Shown piece after piece: positions 45,951 to 59,411 of a DNA stretch of 64,000 bases (its first letter is position 1; each line of letters opens with the position of its first letter). The stretch is from contig CM051458.1 in NCBI GenBank assembly GCA_028274465.1, positions 37,238,744 through 37,302,743 of the forward strand, written 5' to 3'. Under the pieces are notes generated by a model, which saw only the letters and a list, made by a program, of their open reading frames with translations, had not been told where the DNA came from and did not search any database. The position numbers and the translations under genes were made by a program. The stretch comes from Plantago ovata (Eukaryota > Streptophyta > Magnoliopsida > Lamiales > Plantaginaceae).

Positions 45951-46525
45951 TTTGTTTGTAGATGACTGATAACAACCCTCAAGCTACAAGCCCCAACCAA
46001 TATAAGTACGGAAATACATTTATATATATATATACATATTTCCGAGATGCCTTCCATAGGGTGCTTTAATTTTGAACTTTCATTGCGTTTTCTTGTATTG
46101 GCGACCTCATCTTACGAGACTCGCAGTAATCGTCAAATTAGAGTAAGCCTATGGTTATGACTTACTGCATATTGTATCTAGCGACCTCGATAGGTACAAT
46201 ATGTAGGGCATCGGGTTAAATTAGATTTAACAACCAAGAGTTGCGTGACGCAATTGGATAGTCTTACTAGTCCTACCGGTCATATTATGCTATGCGACCA
46301 GCCCCCGTTGGAGTATGGCATGATATGGATTTGGATCTTGGCCACTACGGTAACTTGTTGGACATTACCCGTATGTTTGTTGTGGGGGCAAGCATATGTG
46401 AAAATAGTGGGAGCTAAACAGCTAAAGGACCTTGTTGTTTAATTATGTTGACTGTGTATTTAGAAATAATATTTCAATAGTTGATTTATTATTTTCGTTC
46501 TATATTATTTCTCCTGGAAACCGAA

Positions 46526-49500
46526 ATGGCGAGAATCTCGCTCCGTGCTGTCTTAGAGAAGCAAATTTTGACCGAACCAAACTTCCTAGATTGGATCAGG
46601 AATATATCTTTGGTGCTGAGGTACGAAAGATTGAGTACGTCTTGGACGAGGTCATTCCCGTGTGCCCCGAAAATCAGACTGCCGATCAGGTTGCTGCTTG
46701 GAATCAACCAACAAGGCAAGGTCTGATAAGCATCTTGAGGATGCTAAGTCCGCGCAGTGTATTATGCTGGCGGCAATGAGCAATGAGCTGCAGAGGCAAC
46801 ATGAAAGCATGTTGTCGTATGAGATGTTGAAACATCTTGAGTCGCTCTTTAAGACGACAACTAGAAGTGTTGAATTTGATTTGATCAAAGACGTACACAG
46901 ATGCAAGCTCAGTGAAGGAGGGAACATGTCTGAGCATGTTCTCAAAATGATTGGTCTCTTTGAAAAGCTTGCCAATGCCGGCGTTAAGCTAGAGAATAAG
47001 ATCATGGTGATCTTTGTCCTTCAATCATTGCCGAGTTCGTATTCGCAGTTCATCATTAATTATACGATGAATGCGAAGGACGTAACACTGCCTGAACTCC
47101 ATAATCTGTTGAAGACATATGATCAAACTCTTCCTAAGAAGGAAAAGTCGATCATGCTTGTTGGGCAACCGTCTAACTCGAACCCGAAAAGCAAAGGTGC
47201 TAAGGGTAAGGGAAAGTCGGGAGCCAAGGCTAACACTTGGAGTGATAAGCCTAAGCGTCCGAACCAGAAAAGGAAGTTCAAGAGAAGCGGAACGGTGCGC
47301 ACAGATGAATGTCTTTTCTGTAAGCAGAAAGGACATTGGAAGAAAGATTGCCCTAAGCTTAGGGCAGATCAGGCCAGGAAGTCATCAGCTTCTGGCTCAG
47401 GTATGTTTGTTATTGAAATGAACATGACTACTTTTGACTCCAATGGTTGGGTATTAGATACAGCCTGTGGCTCACACATTTGTAATAATGTGCAGGGGCT
47501 AATTGATCACAGGCTAGTCAAGCGAGGTGAAATCGACTTGCATGTTGGGAACGGCAATCCAGTTGAAGCCAAACGCGTTGGACGCAGCAAGATAGATTTA
47601 CCTTCGGGACAATGTTTAGAACTTGATAATGTTTATTTTGTTCCATCCATTGTCAGAAATATTATTTCCATTCCATTGTTAGACAATATGGGGTTTTCCT
47701 TTCGATTTGCGAATAATACTTGTTATTTTTCATTAAATGATGAGTATTATGGAAAGGCTCGCTTGGTGAATGGTTTATATATTTTACAAAGTAGTCAACC
47801 TTTATTTCAAATACATAACAAACAACCGTATTCAAGTAAGAAGAATAATCCATCTTATCTATGGCATTGTAGGCTAGGCCATATCAATGAAACACGGATT
47901 CAAAGACTAAGGAAGTTGGACTACTTAGAACCATTTGATTTCGAATCATATGGTACATGTGAATCTTGTGTTAAGGGTAAGATGACGAACAAACCTTTTG
48001 TTGGACAAGGTGTTCGTGCCACTCGCTGCTTAGAGCTCATACATACCGATGTATGTGGACCGTTTAAAGTCCATGCGCGTGGGGGTTATCCTTACTTCGT
48101 TACCTTTACTGACGATTTCTAAAGGTATGGATATATCTTTCTTATGAAGAATAAATCCGAGACCTTTGGGAAATTCAAGGAGTTTAGGAATGAGGTCGAG
48201 AATGAATTGAACCTAAGGATAGTCACTCTTCGATCGGATCGAGGAGGTGAATACCTTAGTGAAGAATTTATCGATTACTTGAAGGAAAATGGGATCCAAT
48301 CGCAATGGACTCCTCCTGGAACACCACAGTTAAACGGTGTGTCTGAGAGGAGGAATCGAACCCTGTTAGACATGGTAAGATCAATGATTGGATTCTCGAC
48401 TCTTCCAAAGTATCTGTGGGGATATGCATTACAAACTGCAATCTACATTCTGAACCGTGTACCATCTAAATCAGTGGAGAAAACTCCTTATGAGTTATGG
48501 AAGGGAAAGAAGCCTTCGTTAGGCTATCTTAGACCTTGGGGTTGTCCTGCGATAGTCAAGCTGATGCTCACTGATAAGTTAGATGCCAAGGGTGTCAAAG
48601 TATATTTCATAGGCTATCCTCGTCAGACGAGAGGCTATGAATTCTATCATGCTGAAGATCACAAGGTGACCGTGTCTAGAAACGTGAAGTTTTTTACCTC
48701 GAAGAAGAGAGGTTAGATGATATGATAGAACTTGAAGAAATTCAAGACTTTGACACGCGCGAACATGAGGTCTTTAAATCTTCTGATTTGGACTCAAGTT
48801 CAGTGGGAGCTTTCGAAGCAGACAAGGGTGATGATATGACACTTGCTAGGCATGTCATAGTCAGTGGGAGTCCTGTGATTAGATCAACAGTTGAAACCAC
48901 ACCTGTAGAACCCGTTGTCAACCAACCTGTGCAACAAGTTGCGCAAGAGCAGCCTCCCGCAAGGGAACAGGGTCGCGCCCAACGACCAGCTGCATCAGTA
49001 CCCACTGATAATGTTCGTGTTACACGAAGCCAGAAAAGAAAAGCACCAGAACAAGTCGAGCTCCGTAGGTCGAAGAGGATCCTTAGAGGACCTCAGAAGC
49101 AAAGCCTTATGATAGAAGACATCAGTGAACTTGATGTCGGTTTATCAGATCAGGAAGATCCCGAGACCTACAAAGAGGCAATAATTGATATTGACTCAGA
49201 CAAATGGCAAGAGGCCATGGAATTAGAAATGGATTCAATGTACCAGAACCAAGTTTGGAACTTGGTAGACTTGCCCCAAGGGGTTAGACCAATTGGGTGC
49301 AAATGGGTCTTTAAACGAAAGACAGATGCCGATGGCAAGGTACAAACGCACAAAGCTAGGCTTGTGGCAAAAGGCTACACGCAAAGGTATGGCATCGATT
49401 ACGATGAAACCTTTTCACCAGTAGCAAAATGAAGTCCATTCGAATTCTACTTGCGATAGCTGCCTACTATGATTATGAAATCTGGCAGATGGATGTAAAG

Positions 49501-50728
49501 ACAGCCTTCCTCAATGGCAACCTTGAGGAAGAGGTCTATATGGTACAGCCGGAAGGTTTTATTAGTAAAACCAGGCCAACTGCTGTATGCAAATTACAAA
49601 GATCCATCTATGGGCTAAAGCAAGCGTCAAGGAGCTGGAATATCCGCTTTGATGAAGCTGTCAAATCGTTTGACTTCATCAGAAGCAAGGAAGATCCCTG
49701 TGTCTATGCGAGACACAGCGACAAAGGAGTTGTTTTCATGATCATTTATGTAGATGACATTTTGATCATGGGAAACAATGTCTCTATGCTAGAAGAGACT
49801 AAAGTTTGGTTATCAAGTACCTTCTCGATGAAGGACTTGGGTGAAGCGAACTACATCCTAGGGATCAAGATCTTTAGAGATAGATCCAAGAGGATGTTGG
49901 GAATGACACAGTCCACCTACATCGACAAAATACTGAAGCGTTATAAGATGGACGACTCAAAGAGAGGCTTTCTCCCAGCTAGGCATGGGATTGTCTTATC
50001 AGTTAAGGATGGTCCTAAAACTGATGAAGAAAGAAATGCAATGAGTCGTGTGCCTATGCTTCGGCAGTAGGGTCTATAATGTATGCAATGAATTGCACAA
50101 GGCCCGATGTGGCATATGCGCTTAGTGTCACTTGTCGACACCAACAGAATCCAGGAGTACCTCACTGGACTGCTGTGAAGAACATTCTTAAGTACCTTAG
50201 ACGGACTAAAGAGATGTTCTTGGTGTTTGGTGGAGAACCAGAATTAAGATGTCTGGGTATGTCGACGCTGGATTTGAATCAGATTCTGATGACTTTAAGT
50301 CACAGACAGGATACGTATTCAAATTGAACGGAGGAGCTGTCTGTTGGAAGAGCTCTAAGCAAGCCACGATTGCTGACTCATCCACAGAGGTCGAGTACAT
50401 AGCTGCATCAGAAGCATCGAAAGAAGCTGTCTGGATTTCAGAGTTCTTGAAGGAATTGAGGGTTGTTCCTGCTCCCAGTCCAATAACGATTTATTGTGAC
50501 AATACGGGCGCCGTCGCTCAAGCTAGGGAGCCTAGATCTACAAACAAGAACAAACATGTACTTAGAAAATATCACGTTATACGTGAGATTATATAGAGGA
50601 GAAGTTAGTATAGAACGTGTCTCACCACGGACAACGTGGCAGATCCTTTCACCAAGGTCTTATCAGTGGAAGTCCACTTAAGACATTATGCTAATCTGGG
50701 CATTAGGCATAAAGGTGACTGGCTCTAG
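46526..50728 (+). pseudogene. Ty1/copia gag-pol, copy 1
   Basis: The start MARISLRAVLEKQILTEPNF is at 46526. Gag follows with a zinc knuckle, CLFCKQKGHWKKDC, then protease WVLDTACGSHIC, the pre-integrase block LWHCRLGHINETR, integrase ([30 protein letters not shown]), reverse transcriptase (NQVWNLVDLPQGVRPIGCKW, TAFLNGNLEEEVYMVQPEGF, YVDDILIMGN) and RNase H (DSSTEVEYIAASEASKEAVW). Lesions: one A missing near 46628, an in-frame TAA at 48120-48122 where Ser is expected after DDF, a frameshift near 48690, and private one- or two-base losses near 49431, 50058, 50249, 50594 and 50621. The lesions at 48120 and 48690 are shared with copy 2. This is an inactive retroelement. Confidence 0.95.
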
Positions 50729-50730
50729 TC

Positions 50731-50742
50731 CAAGTGGGAGAT
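50731..50742 (+). other. Polypurine tract of copia copy 1
   Basis: AAGTGGGAGAT directly before the LTR start TGATAG at 50743; the same at 59401-59411 in copy 2. Confidence 0.75.
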
Positions 50743-51304
50743 TGATAGTGTATATGTCCTAGAGACAGTCCTTACTAAGGGCATGGTGCCCTTGTAGAGG
50801 ACATATATGTACTATTACACAGGTCAACGTAATATAATATATGTTTGTTTCATTTTACTGTTGAGTATTGCTTTCATATTTATATTACACCAGGCTGCAG
50901 CATGTCATATCTATATTGTTGTCTTATGTACTGAACATGTCCCCTCGGATAGATGACCGATCACACAGTAGTGGGAGCTATGTGAGTTATCATCTATCCC
51001 AAACTCTCCCTAGTCGGGGTACATCTCGGATGTGGGGGTCTGAATGAACCTGACAGACTAGTATGCGTGGAGGTTATACTTGTGGAGCAAGTGTGAGCCG
51101 ATCCCACGGCCACGGAACGGATTGTTGGACAATCAAGAACGTTCCCATAACTGCGCATAGTTGTTCGAAGAAGCTTATCGAACAATGGAAGTAACCACCG
51201 GACACTCCCATCGATGTATACTCTACACCGAATGTGTCTATGGGAACCGTGAGTTGTCGAAGTGATGCCATTCGTCCTTTGGACTTACAGGACTTTAATC
51301 AGCA
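50743..51304 (+). repeat. copia LTR, truncated before the gap
   Basis: LTR sequence for about 560 bp with many one-base deletions. The final bases, GACTTTAATCAGCA, follow the LTR/LINE junction seen at 59971-59984 rather than the normal LTR (CTTTATCATCAC). Confidence 0.85.
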
Positions 51305-51404
51305 NNNNNNNNNNNNNNNNNNNNNNNNNNNNNNNNNNNNNNNNNNNNNNNNNNNNNNNNNNNNNNNNNNNNNNNNNNNNNNNNNNNNNNNNNNNNNNNN
51401 NNNN
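51305..51404. other. Assembly gap (100 N)
   Basis: Exactly 100 Ns. The left edge ends at the LTR/LINE junction and the right edge resumes at base 27 of an LTR, so about 1.35 kb (LINE copy plus 26 bp) is expected to be missing. Confidence 0.95.
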
Positions 51405-53461
51405 TCCTTACTAAGGGCAGGTTGCCCTTGTAGAGGACATATATGTACTATTACACAGGTCAACGTAATATAATATATGTTTGTTTCATTTTACTGTTGA
51501 GTCTTGCTTTCATATTTTATATTACACCACAGGCTGCAGCATGTCATATCTATATTCTGTCTGTATAGATACTGAACAGTCCCCTCGGATAGATGACCGA
51601 TCACACAGTTAGTGGGAGCTATGTGAGTTATCATCTATCCCAAACTCTCCCTAGTCGTGGTACATCTCGGATGTGGGGGTCTGAATGAACCTGACAAGAC
51701 TATATGCGTGGAGGTTATACTTGTTTGAGCAAGTGTGAGCCGATCCCACGGCCACGGAACGGATGTTGGACAATCAAGGAACGTTCCCATAACTGCGCAT
51801 AGTTGTTCGAAAGAACTTTTATCTATATCACAATGGAAGTACCCACCGGACACCCATCGATGTATACTCTACACCGAATTGTCTATGGGAACCGGTGAGT
51901 TTGTCGAAGTGATGCCATTCGTCCTTTGTACTTACAGGACTTTATCATCACATTTGTTGCTCCATATCCTTGGTGGACCCGTCGATGTCAGCTCTGAATA
52001 AGCAGTTGACCTAAGACACGATCCAGGATTATGGCTAAATACAAATGGGGGTGATAAGTGATTCTGTGAAGGATTCATCTCTCAAGTGTAGCACAGGAGA
52101 GCACTGCTCGTAGTCTGCATAGTTGTGTTGGTAAAGTCACTGGCCAGTGCAAATGATATATTATGATGGTCATCAAGTATATCTTAACCAAAAACTCCTG
52201 AGACGCCCGTGGATGTATTATTGGGATAGACATCTTCATCGATCCTAGATACATCAGCAAGTCAGATGAAGGGACGTTACCATCGCCGCGTTGAGCGCAA
52301 CAGGCTTCGCAACGAAAGGGTTAGCTTTGAGAAACCTCTCAAACGTCCTCGCGTATTAATATTGCAAATGGAACCGTCTAGGAATTCCATGTTGCCTAGT
52401 CTAGGACTTGCTTAATACGGTGAGGCCCTATGGGTCACACTATGTGGTGATTCAGCCTATCAGAATATCCTTGAAGATGGAATCGCAATTAATTTGGAAT
52501 TAATTGTGATAGATGGATTATAATTGATTTGGAATTAATTATAATAATTGGTGGCTCAATTAATGATTTGGAATTATTAATTGTTGAATTGGCTAATTAA
52601 TTGTATTTTATGTAAATATAATTAAAGATTATATTTTGGAAATATAATGGAGGTTTGATTGTAAAGGATATGTTAATTTAGATTAACATATGCACTGGGC
52701 AAAATCTACTTGGAGTTGGATTGCCTTAGAAATATATGTGGGTCCCAAAAGTGGGACCCACGTCCCGTAGGACAGGGGCGCGCGCGCGCGCGTTGTAGAA
52801 TAGGGGAAGGAGTTCGACTCCTTCCTCTATTAGAAGTCCAAGGGATAAGTTAGATTTTCCTGATTGAGTTTTGATTTGATTGGGAATGATCTAGACTTGA
52901 TATTGGTTTCCTTGTGCGATAGAATTAGATTCTTATTCCTTTACGAAGTCTAATTGCTTATGCTTTAGGCTTCTATAGACTACTATATATAGTAGACTAT
53001 TGGAGAGAGTTTTACACACGATTTGACGTTTGAACACAGTTATTCTACCCCAGTTTTCTTAGAGAAAATAAAAACTCTCCCCTCCCCCCTTAGCCACGCG
53101 CGCGCACACCGCCACCGGAGGGAATTGCCGCCCCGTCTTCTTGGTCACATAAAGAATATCCTAGCATTCTTCCGATAGGCTGTTCATCCGTGGATACCAA
53201 GGTTGAGGTTCTAGGAGCTGGAAACTAACTCTTATTGTCTTGCAGATATACAAAGTATTGTAGATATCTTTCGACTTCGACGAAGGAGAAGTACACCCGA
53301 ATTATTAGACGAGACTTGGAAGCTGCTTTGGAAGTAAGGTTAGTCTTCTAATTGACGTGTTTATATATACGACATATGCATAATCAATTAACCGGTATGT
53401 TAAGAAAATTTTTAAATTCCGCTGCGTACCCTAGGGGTAACTCTGACCATATTTTCTTACA
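51405..53461 (+). repeat. copia LTR 2 (5' edge in gap)
   Basis: Matches LTR 1 from base 27 to the end TTTTCTTACA, with numerous single-base indels, suggesting low consensus quality. Confidence 0.9.
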
Positions 53462-53462
53462 G

Positions 53463-53474
53463 TGGTATCAGAGC
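53463..53474 (+). other. Primer-binding site of copia copy 2
   Basis: TGGTATCAGAGC, canonical tRNA-iMet type. Confidence 0.93.
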
Positions 53475-53635
53475 GAGGTTAATTGATTACTATATACGTT
53501 ATATATATTGTATGATTGTAGATATGTGGATGCAATTGATTCTATGATAATTCGATTTTCAAAAGTTTTGTTTTTTATATAATTTAGAATTTATATTTTT
53601 CAAAAAAAAAAAAAAAAATTAAATATATATATTGA

Positions 53636-53985
53636 TTTGCCGCCGCGTGACGCAGGCGGCGGGCGCCGCGCGGTGCGCGCAGGCGCGGCGCGTGCGCCGG
53701 CGCCCGATCCGGGCACCCGGGTGCCGGGCGCGCAGCCGCGCCTGCGCCCGCGGCGCCGTGCGCCTGGCGCCGGCGCCCTGCGGCACCGCAGGCGCCTGCC
53801 CGCGGCACGTGCCCGGTACGCGGGACGCAGCGCCTGCGGACGCAGGCGCCCGGCCCTGGGGCGCGGCGCCTGCAGCACCGGTGCCGCGTGCCGCGGGCGC
53901 CGGTCGCCCGGGTCCCGGCGCCGGTACCCCGTGCCCGGGCGCCGGGACCCGGGGCCGGGCACGGGGGGTAGGTCCCGTCCCACGT
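53636..53985. repeat. GC-rich hairpin array, copy 2 (shortened)
   Basis: Counterpart of 44862-45290 but about 80 bp shorter, with many small losses inside the hairpins. It may reflect real deletion or poor reads through hairpins. Confidence 0.85.
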
Positions 53986-54464
53986 TTTTCAAAAAAAAAA
54001 AAAATTATAATTTTTCGGGTTGGACCCAAAATCGAATTTTGAAAGTTTTGAGGATTGAATTTTATATTTGGAATATAAATATGATTTAATTGTAATTGTT
54101 TTAAACTAGAGGCGTTAAATTTAATTAGTATAAAGTTAAAGGGCTTATTTGTAATTTATCAATTTATTGTTTATTGCAAATTAGTCCTTCTACTTTTGAA
54201 TTTTAGATTTAACACCTCTAAGTTTTTAAAATTACAATTAAGTCCTTCGGGTTTTCGAAAATTGCTACTTGGTCAATAGAATTTTCGAATGTTCAATCTA
54301 GTCCAAATTTTCAATTATTTCATAGAGAGATAAGTATGGGATTATAATTTTCATAATGAAATTATGAAGTCATTGTCATCCACATAGGCTACTACTTGTT
54401 TCATATGCTCATATGCTATTGTTTGACAATGCATGTTTAAATACCATGTTTTTTACTTTCCGTT

Positions 54465-54640
54465 CGACCGCTATGCATGCGAGTAGGCGGCGCCCCTTAT
54501 ATGTCGGACCGCATATTTATGTATGGGTAGGCGGCACCCATTATATGCTTGACCGCGTTTAGAACTAGAATGGATAGGCGGCATCCATTACGTGTAGACC
54601 GTTCATGCATGATGGGTAGGCGGCGCCCTTATTTGTTTGT
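54465..54640 (+). repeat. AGGCGGC-loop hairpin array, copy 2
   Basis: Four AGGCGGC modules as in 45781-45950, with small losses in the first stem. Confidence 0.85.
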
Positions 54641-55193
54641 AGATGACTGATAACAACCCTCAAGCTACAAGCCCCAACCAATATAAGTACGGAAATACAT
54701 TTATATATATATGTTTCTGAGATGCTTTCCATAGGGTGCTTTATTTTGAACTTTCATTGCGTTTTCTTGTTTGGCGACCTCGTCTTACAGACTCGCAGTA
54801 ATCGTCAAATTAGAGTAAGCCTATGGTTATGACTTACTGCATATTGTATCTAGCGACCTCGATAGGTACAATATGTAGGGCATCGGGTTAAATTAGATTT
54901 AACAACCAAGAGTTGCGTGACGCAATGGATAGTCTTACTAGTCCTACCGGTCATATTATGCTATGCGACCAGCCCCCGTTGGAGTATGGCATATATGGAT
55001 TTGGATCTTGGCCACTACGGTAACTTGTTGGACATTACCCGTATGTTTGTTGTGGGGCAAGCATATGTGAAAAATAGTGGGAGCTAAACAGCTAAAGGAC
55101 CTTGTTGTTTAGTTATGTTGACTGTGTATTTAGAAATAATTTCAATAGTTGATTTATTGTTTTCGTTCTATATTATTTCTCCTTAAATTAGAA

Positions 55194-58100
55194 ATGGCGA
55201 GTATCTCGCTCCGTGCTGTCTTGGAGAAGCAAATTTTAACCGGACCAAACTTCCTAGATTGGATCAGGAATATACGTTTGGTGCTGAGGTACGAAGATTG
55301 AGTACGTCTTGGACGAGGTCATTCCGTGTGCCCCGAAATCAGACTGCCGATCAGGTTGCTGCTTGGAATCAAGCCAACAAGGCAAGGTCTGATAAGCATC
55401 TTGAGGATGCTAAGTCCGCGCAGTGTATTATGCTGGCGGCAATGAGCAATGAGCTGCAGAGGCAACATGAAAGCATGTTGTCGTATGAGATGTTGAAACA
55501 TCTTGAGTCGCTCTTTAAGACGACAACTAGAAGTGTTGAATTTGATTTGATCAAAGACATACACAGATGCAAGCTCAGTGAAGGAGGGAACATGTCTGAG
55601 CATGTTCTCAAAATGATTGGTCTCTTTGAAAAGCTTGCCAATGCCGGCGTTAAGCTAGAGAATAAGATCATGGTGATCTTTGTCCTTCAATCATTGCCGA
55701 GTTCGTATTCGCAGTTCATCATTAATTACACGATGAATGCGAAGGACGTAACACTGCCTGAACTCCATAATCTGTTGAAGACATATGATCAAACTCTTCC
55801 TAAGAAGGAAAAGTCGATCATGCTTGTTGGGCAACCGTCTAACTCGAACCCGAAAAGCAAAGGTGCTAAGGGTAAGGGAAAGTCGGGAGCCAAGGCTAAC
55901 ACTTGGAGTGATAAGCCTAAGCGTCCGAACCAGAAAAGGAAGTTCAAGAGAAGCGGAACGGTGCGCACAGATGAATGTCTTTTCTGTAAGCAGAAAGGAC
56001 ATTGGAAGAAAGATTGCCCTAAGCTTAGGGCAGATCAGGCCAGGAAGTCATCAGCTTCTGGCTCAGGTATGTTTGTTATTGAAATGAACATGACTACTTT
56101 TGACTCCAATGGTTGGGTATTAGATACAGCCTGTGGCTCACACATTTGTAATAATGTGCAGGGGCTAATTGATCACAGGCTAGTCAAGCGAGGTGAAATC
56201 GACTTGCATGTTGGGAACGGCAATCCAGTTGAAGCCAAACGCGTTGACGCAACAAGATAGATTTACCTTCGGGACAATGTTTAGAACTTGATAATGTTTA
56301 TTTTGTTCCATCCATTGTCAGAAATATTATTTCCATTCCATTGTTAGACAATATGGGGTTTTCCTTTCGATTTGCGAATAATACTTGTTATTTTTCATTA
56401 AATGATGAGTATTATGGAAAGGCTCGCTTGGTGAATGGTTTATATATTTTACAAAGTAGTCAACCTTTATTTCAAATACATAACAAACAACCGTATTCAA
56501 GTAAGAAGAATAATCCATCTTATCTATGGCATTGTAGGCTAGGCCATATCAATGAAACACGGATTCAAAGACTAAGGAAGTTGGACTACTTAGAACCATT
56601 TGATTTCGAATCATATGGTACATGTGAATCTTGTGTTAAGGGTAAGATGACGAACAAACCTTTTGTTGGACAAGGTGTTCGTGCCACTCGCTGCTTAGAG
56701 CTCATACATACCGATGTATGTGGACCGTTTAAAGTCCATGCGCGTGGGGGTTATCCTTACTTCGTTACCTTTACTGACGATTCTAAAGGTATGGATATAT
56801 CTTTCTTATGAAGAATAAATCCGAGACCTTTGGGAAATTCAAGGAGTTTAGGAATGAGGTCGAGAATGAATTGAACCTAAGGATAGTCACTCTTCGATCG
56901 GATCGAGGAGGTGAATACCTTAGTGAAGAATTTATCGATTACTTGAAGGAAAATGGGATCCAATCGCAATGGACTCCTCCTGGAACACCACAGTTAAACG
57001 GTGTGTCTGAGAGGAGGAATCGAACCCTGTTAGACATGGTAAGATCAATGATTGGATTCTCGACTCTTCCAAAGTATCTGTGGGGATATGCATTACAAAC
57101 TGCAATCTACATTCTGAACCGTGTACCATCTAAATCAGTGGAGAAAACTCCTTATGAGTTATGGAAGGGAAAGAAGCCTTCGTTAGGCTATCTTAGACCT
57201 TGGGGTTGTCCTGCGATAGTCAAGCTGATGCTCACTGATAAGTTAGATGCCAAGGGTGTCAAAGTATATTTCATAGGCTATCCTCGTCAGACGAGAGGCT
57301 ATGAATTCTATCATGCTGAAGATCACAAGGTGACCGTGTCTAGAAACGTGAAGTTTTTTACCTCGAAGAAGAGAGGTTAGATGATATGATAGAACTTGAA
57401 GAAATTCAAGACTTTGACACGCGCGAACATGAGGTCTTTAAATCTTCTGATTTGGACTCAAGTTCAGTGGGAGCTTTCGAAGCAGACAAGGGTGATGATA
57501 TGACACTTGCTAGGCATGTCATAGTCAGTGGAGTCCTGTGATTAGATCAACAGTTGAAACCACACCTGTAGAACCCGTTGTCAACCAACCTGTGCAACAA
57601 GTTGCGCAAGAGCAGCCTCCCGCAAGGGAACAGGGTCGCGCCCAACGACCAGCTGCATCAGTACCCACTGATAATGTTCGTGTTACACGAAGCCAGAAAA
57701 GAAAAGCACCAGAACAAGTCGAGCTCCGTAGGTCGAAGAGGATCCTTAGAGGACCTCAGAAGCAAAGCCTTATGATAGAAGACATCAGTGAACTTGATGT
57801 CGGTTTATCAGATCAGGAAGATCCCGAGACCTACAAAGAGGCAATAATTGATATTGACTCAGACAAATGGCAAGAGGCCATGGAATTAGAAATGGATTCA
57901 ATGTACCAGAACCAAGTTTGGAACTTGGTAGACTTGCCCCAAGGGGTTAGACCAATTGGGTGCAAATGGGTCTTTAAACGAAAGACAGATGCCGATGGCA
58001 AGGTACAAACGCACAAAGCTAGGCTTGTGGCAAAAGGCTACACGCAAAGGTATGGCATCGATTACGATGAAACCTTTTCACCAGTAGCAAAATTGAAGTC

Positions 58101-59391
58101 CATTCGAATTCTACTTGCGATAGCTGCCTACTATGATTATGAAATCTGGCAGATGGATGTAAAGACAGCCTTCCTCAATGGCAACCTTGAGGAAGAGGTC
58201 TATATGGTACAGCCGGAAGGTTTTATTAGTAAAACCAGGCCAACTGCTGTATGCAAATTACAAAGATCCATCTATGGGCTAAAGCAAGCGTCAAGGAGCT
58301 GGAATATCCGCTTTGATGAAGCTGTCAAATCGTTTGACTTCATCAGAAGCAAGGAAGATCCCTGTGTCTATGCGAGACACAGCGACAAAGGAGTTGTTTT
58401 CATGATCATTTATGTAGATGACATTTTGATCATGGGAAACAATGTCTCTATGCTAGAAGAGACTAAAGTTTGGTTATCAAGTACCTTCTCGATGAAGGAC
58501 TTGGGTGAAGCGAACTACATCCTAGGGATCAAGATCTTTAGAGATAGATCCAAGAGGATGTTGGGAATCACACAGTCCACCTACATCGACAAAATACTGA
58601 AGCGTTATAAGATGGACGACTCAAAGAGAGGCTTTCTCCCAGCTAGGCATGGGATTGTCTTATCAGTTAAGGATGGTCCTAAAACTGATGAAGAAAGAAA
58701 TGCAATGAGTCGTGTGCCCTATGCTTCGGCAGTAGGGTCTATAATGTATGCAATGAACTGCACAAGGCCCGATGTGGCATATGCGCTTAGTGTCACTTGT
58801 CGACACCAACAGAATCCAGGAGTACCTCACTGGACTGCTGTGAAGAACATTCTTAAGTACCTTAGACGGACTAAAGAGATGTTCTTGGTGTTTGGTGGAG
58901 AACCAGAATTGAAGATGTCTGGGTATGTCGACGCTGGATTTGAATCAGATTCTAATGACTTTAAGTCACAGACAGGATACGTATTCAAATTGAACGGAGG
59001 AGCTGTCTGTTGGAAGAGCTCTAAGCAAGCCACGATTGCTGACTCATCCACAGAGGTCGAGTACATAGCTGCATCAGAAGCATCGAAAGAAGCTGTCTGG
59101 ATTTCAGAGTTCTTGAAGGAATTGAGGGTTGTTCCTGCTCCCAGTCCAATAACGATTTATTGTGACAATACGGGCGCCGTCGCTCAAGCTAGGGAGCCTA
59201 GATCTACAAACAAGAACAAACATGTACTTAGAAAATATCACGTTATACGTGAGATTATAGATAGAGGAGAAGTTAGTATAGAACGTGTCTCAACCACGGA
59301 CAACGTGGCAGATCCTTTCACCAAGGTCTTATCAGTGGAAGTCCACTTAAGACATTATGCTAATCTGGGCATTAGGCATAAAGGTGACTGA
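55194..59391 (+). pseudogene. Ty1/copia gag-pol, copy 2
   Basis: Same domain order as copy 1: Gag (start 55194), zinc knuckle near 55975, protease DTACGSHIC near 56125, pre-integrase, integrase near 56700-57300, then RT and RNase H in one unbroken 617-residue frame (57538-59391). Only a handful of substitutions separate the two copies over 4.2 kb. Lesions: two A missing near 55293 (GAAGATTG), one G lost near 56246, one T lost beside the shared nonsense site (56779), the shared frameshift near 57355, and one G lost near 57531. RT motif YVDDILIMGN and the RNase H motif are intact. Confidence 0.95.
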
Positions 59392-59411
59392 CTCTAGTCC
59401 AAGTGGGAGAT

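Noticed and set aside
47025..47336. Minus-strand frames opposite gag (also 55691-56002)
   Set aside because: Antisense shadows of the gag coding sequence.
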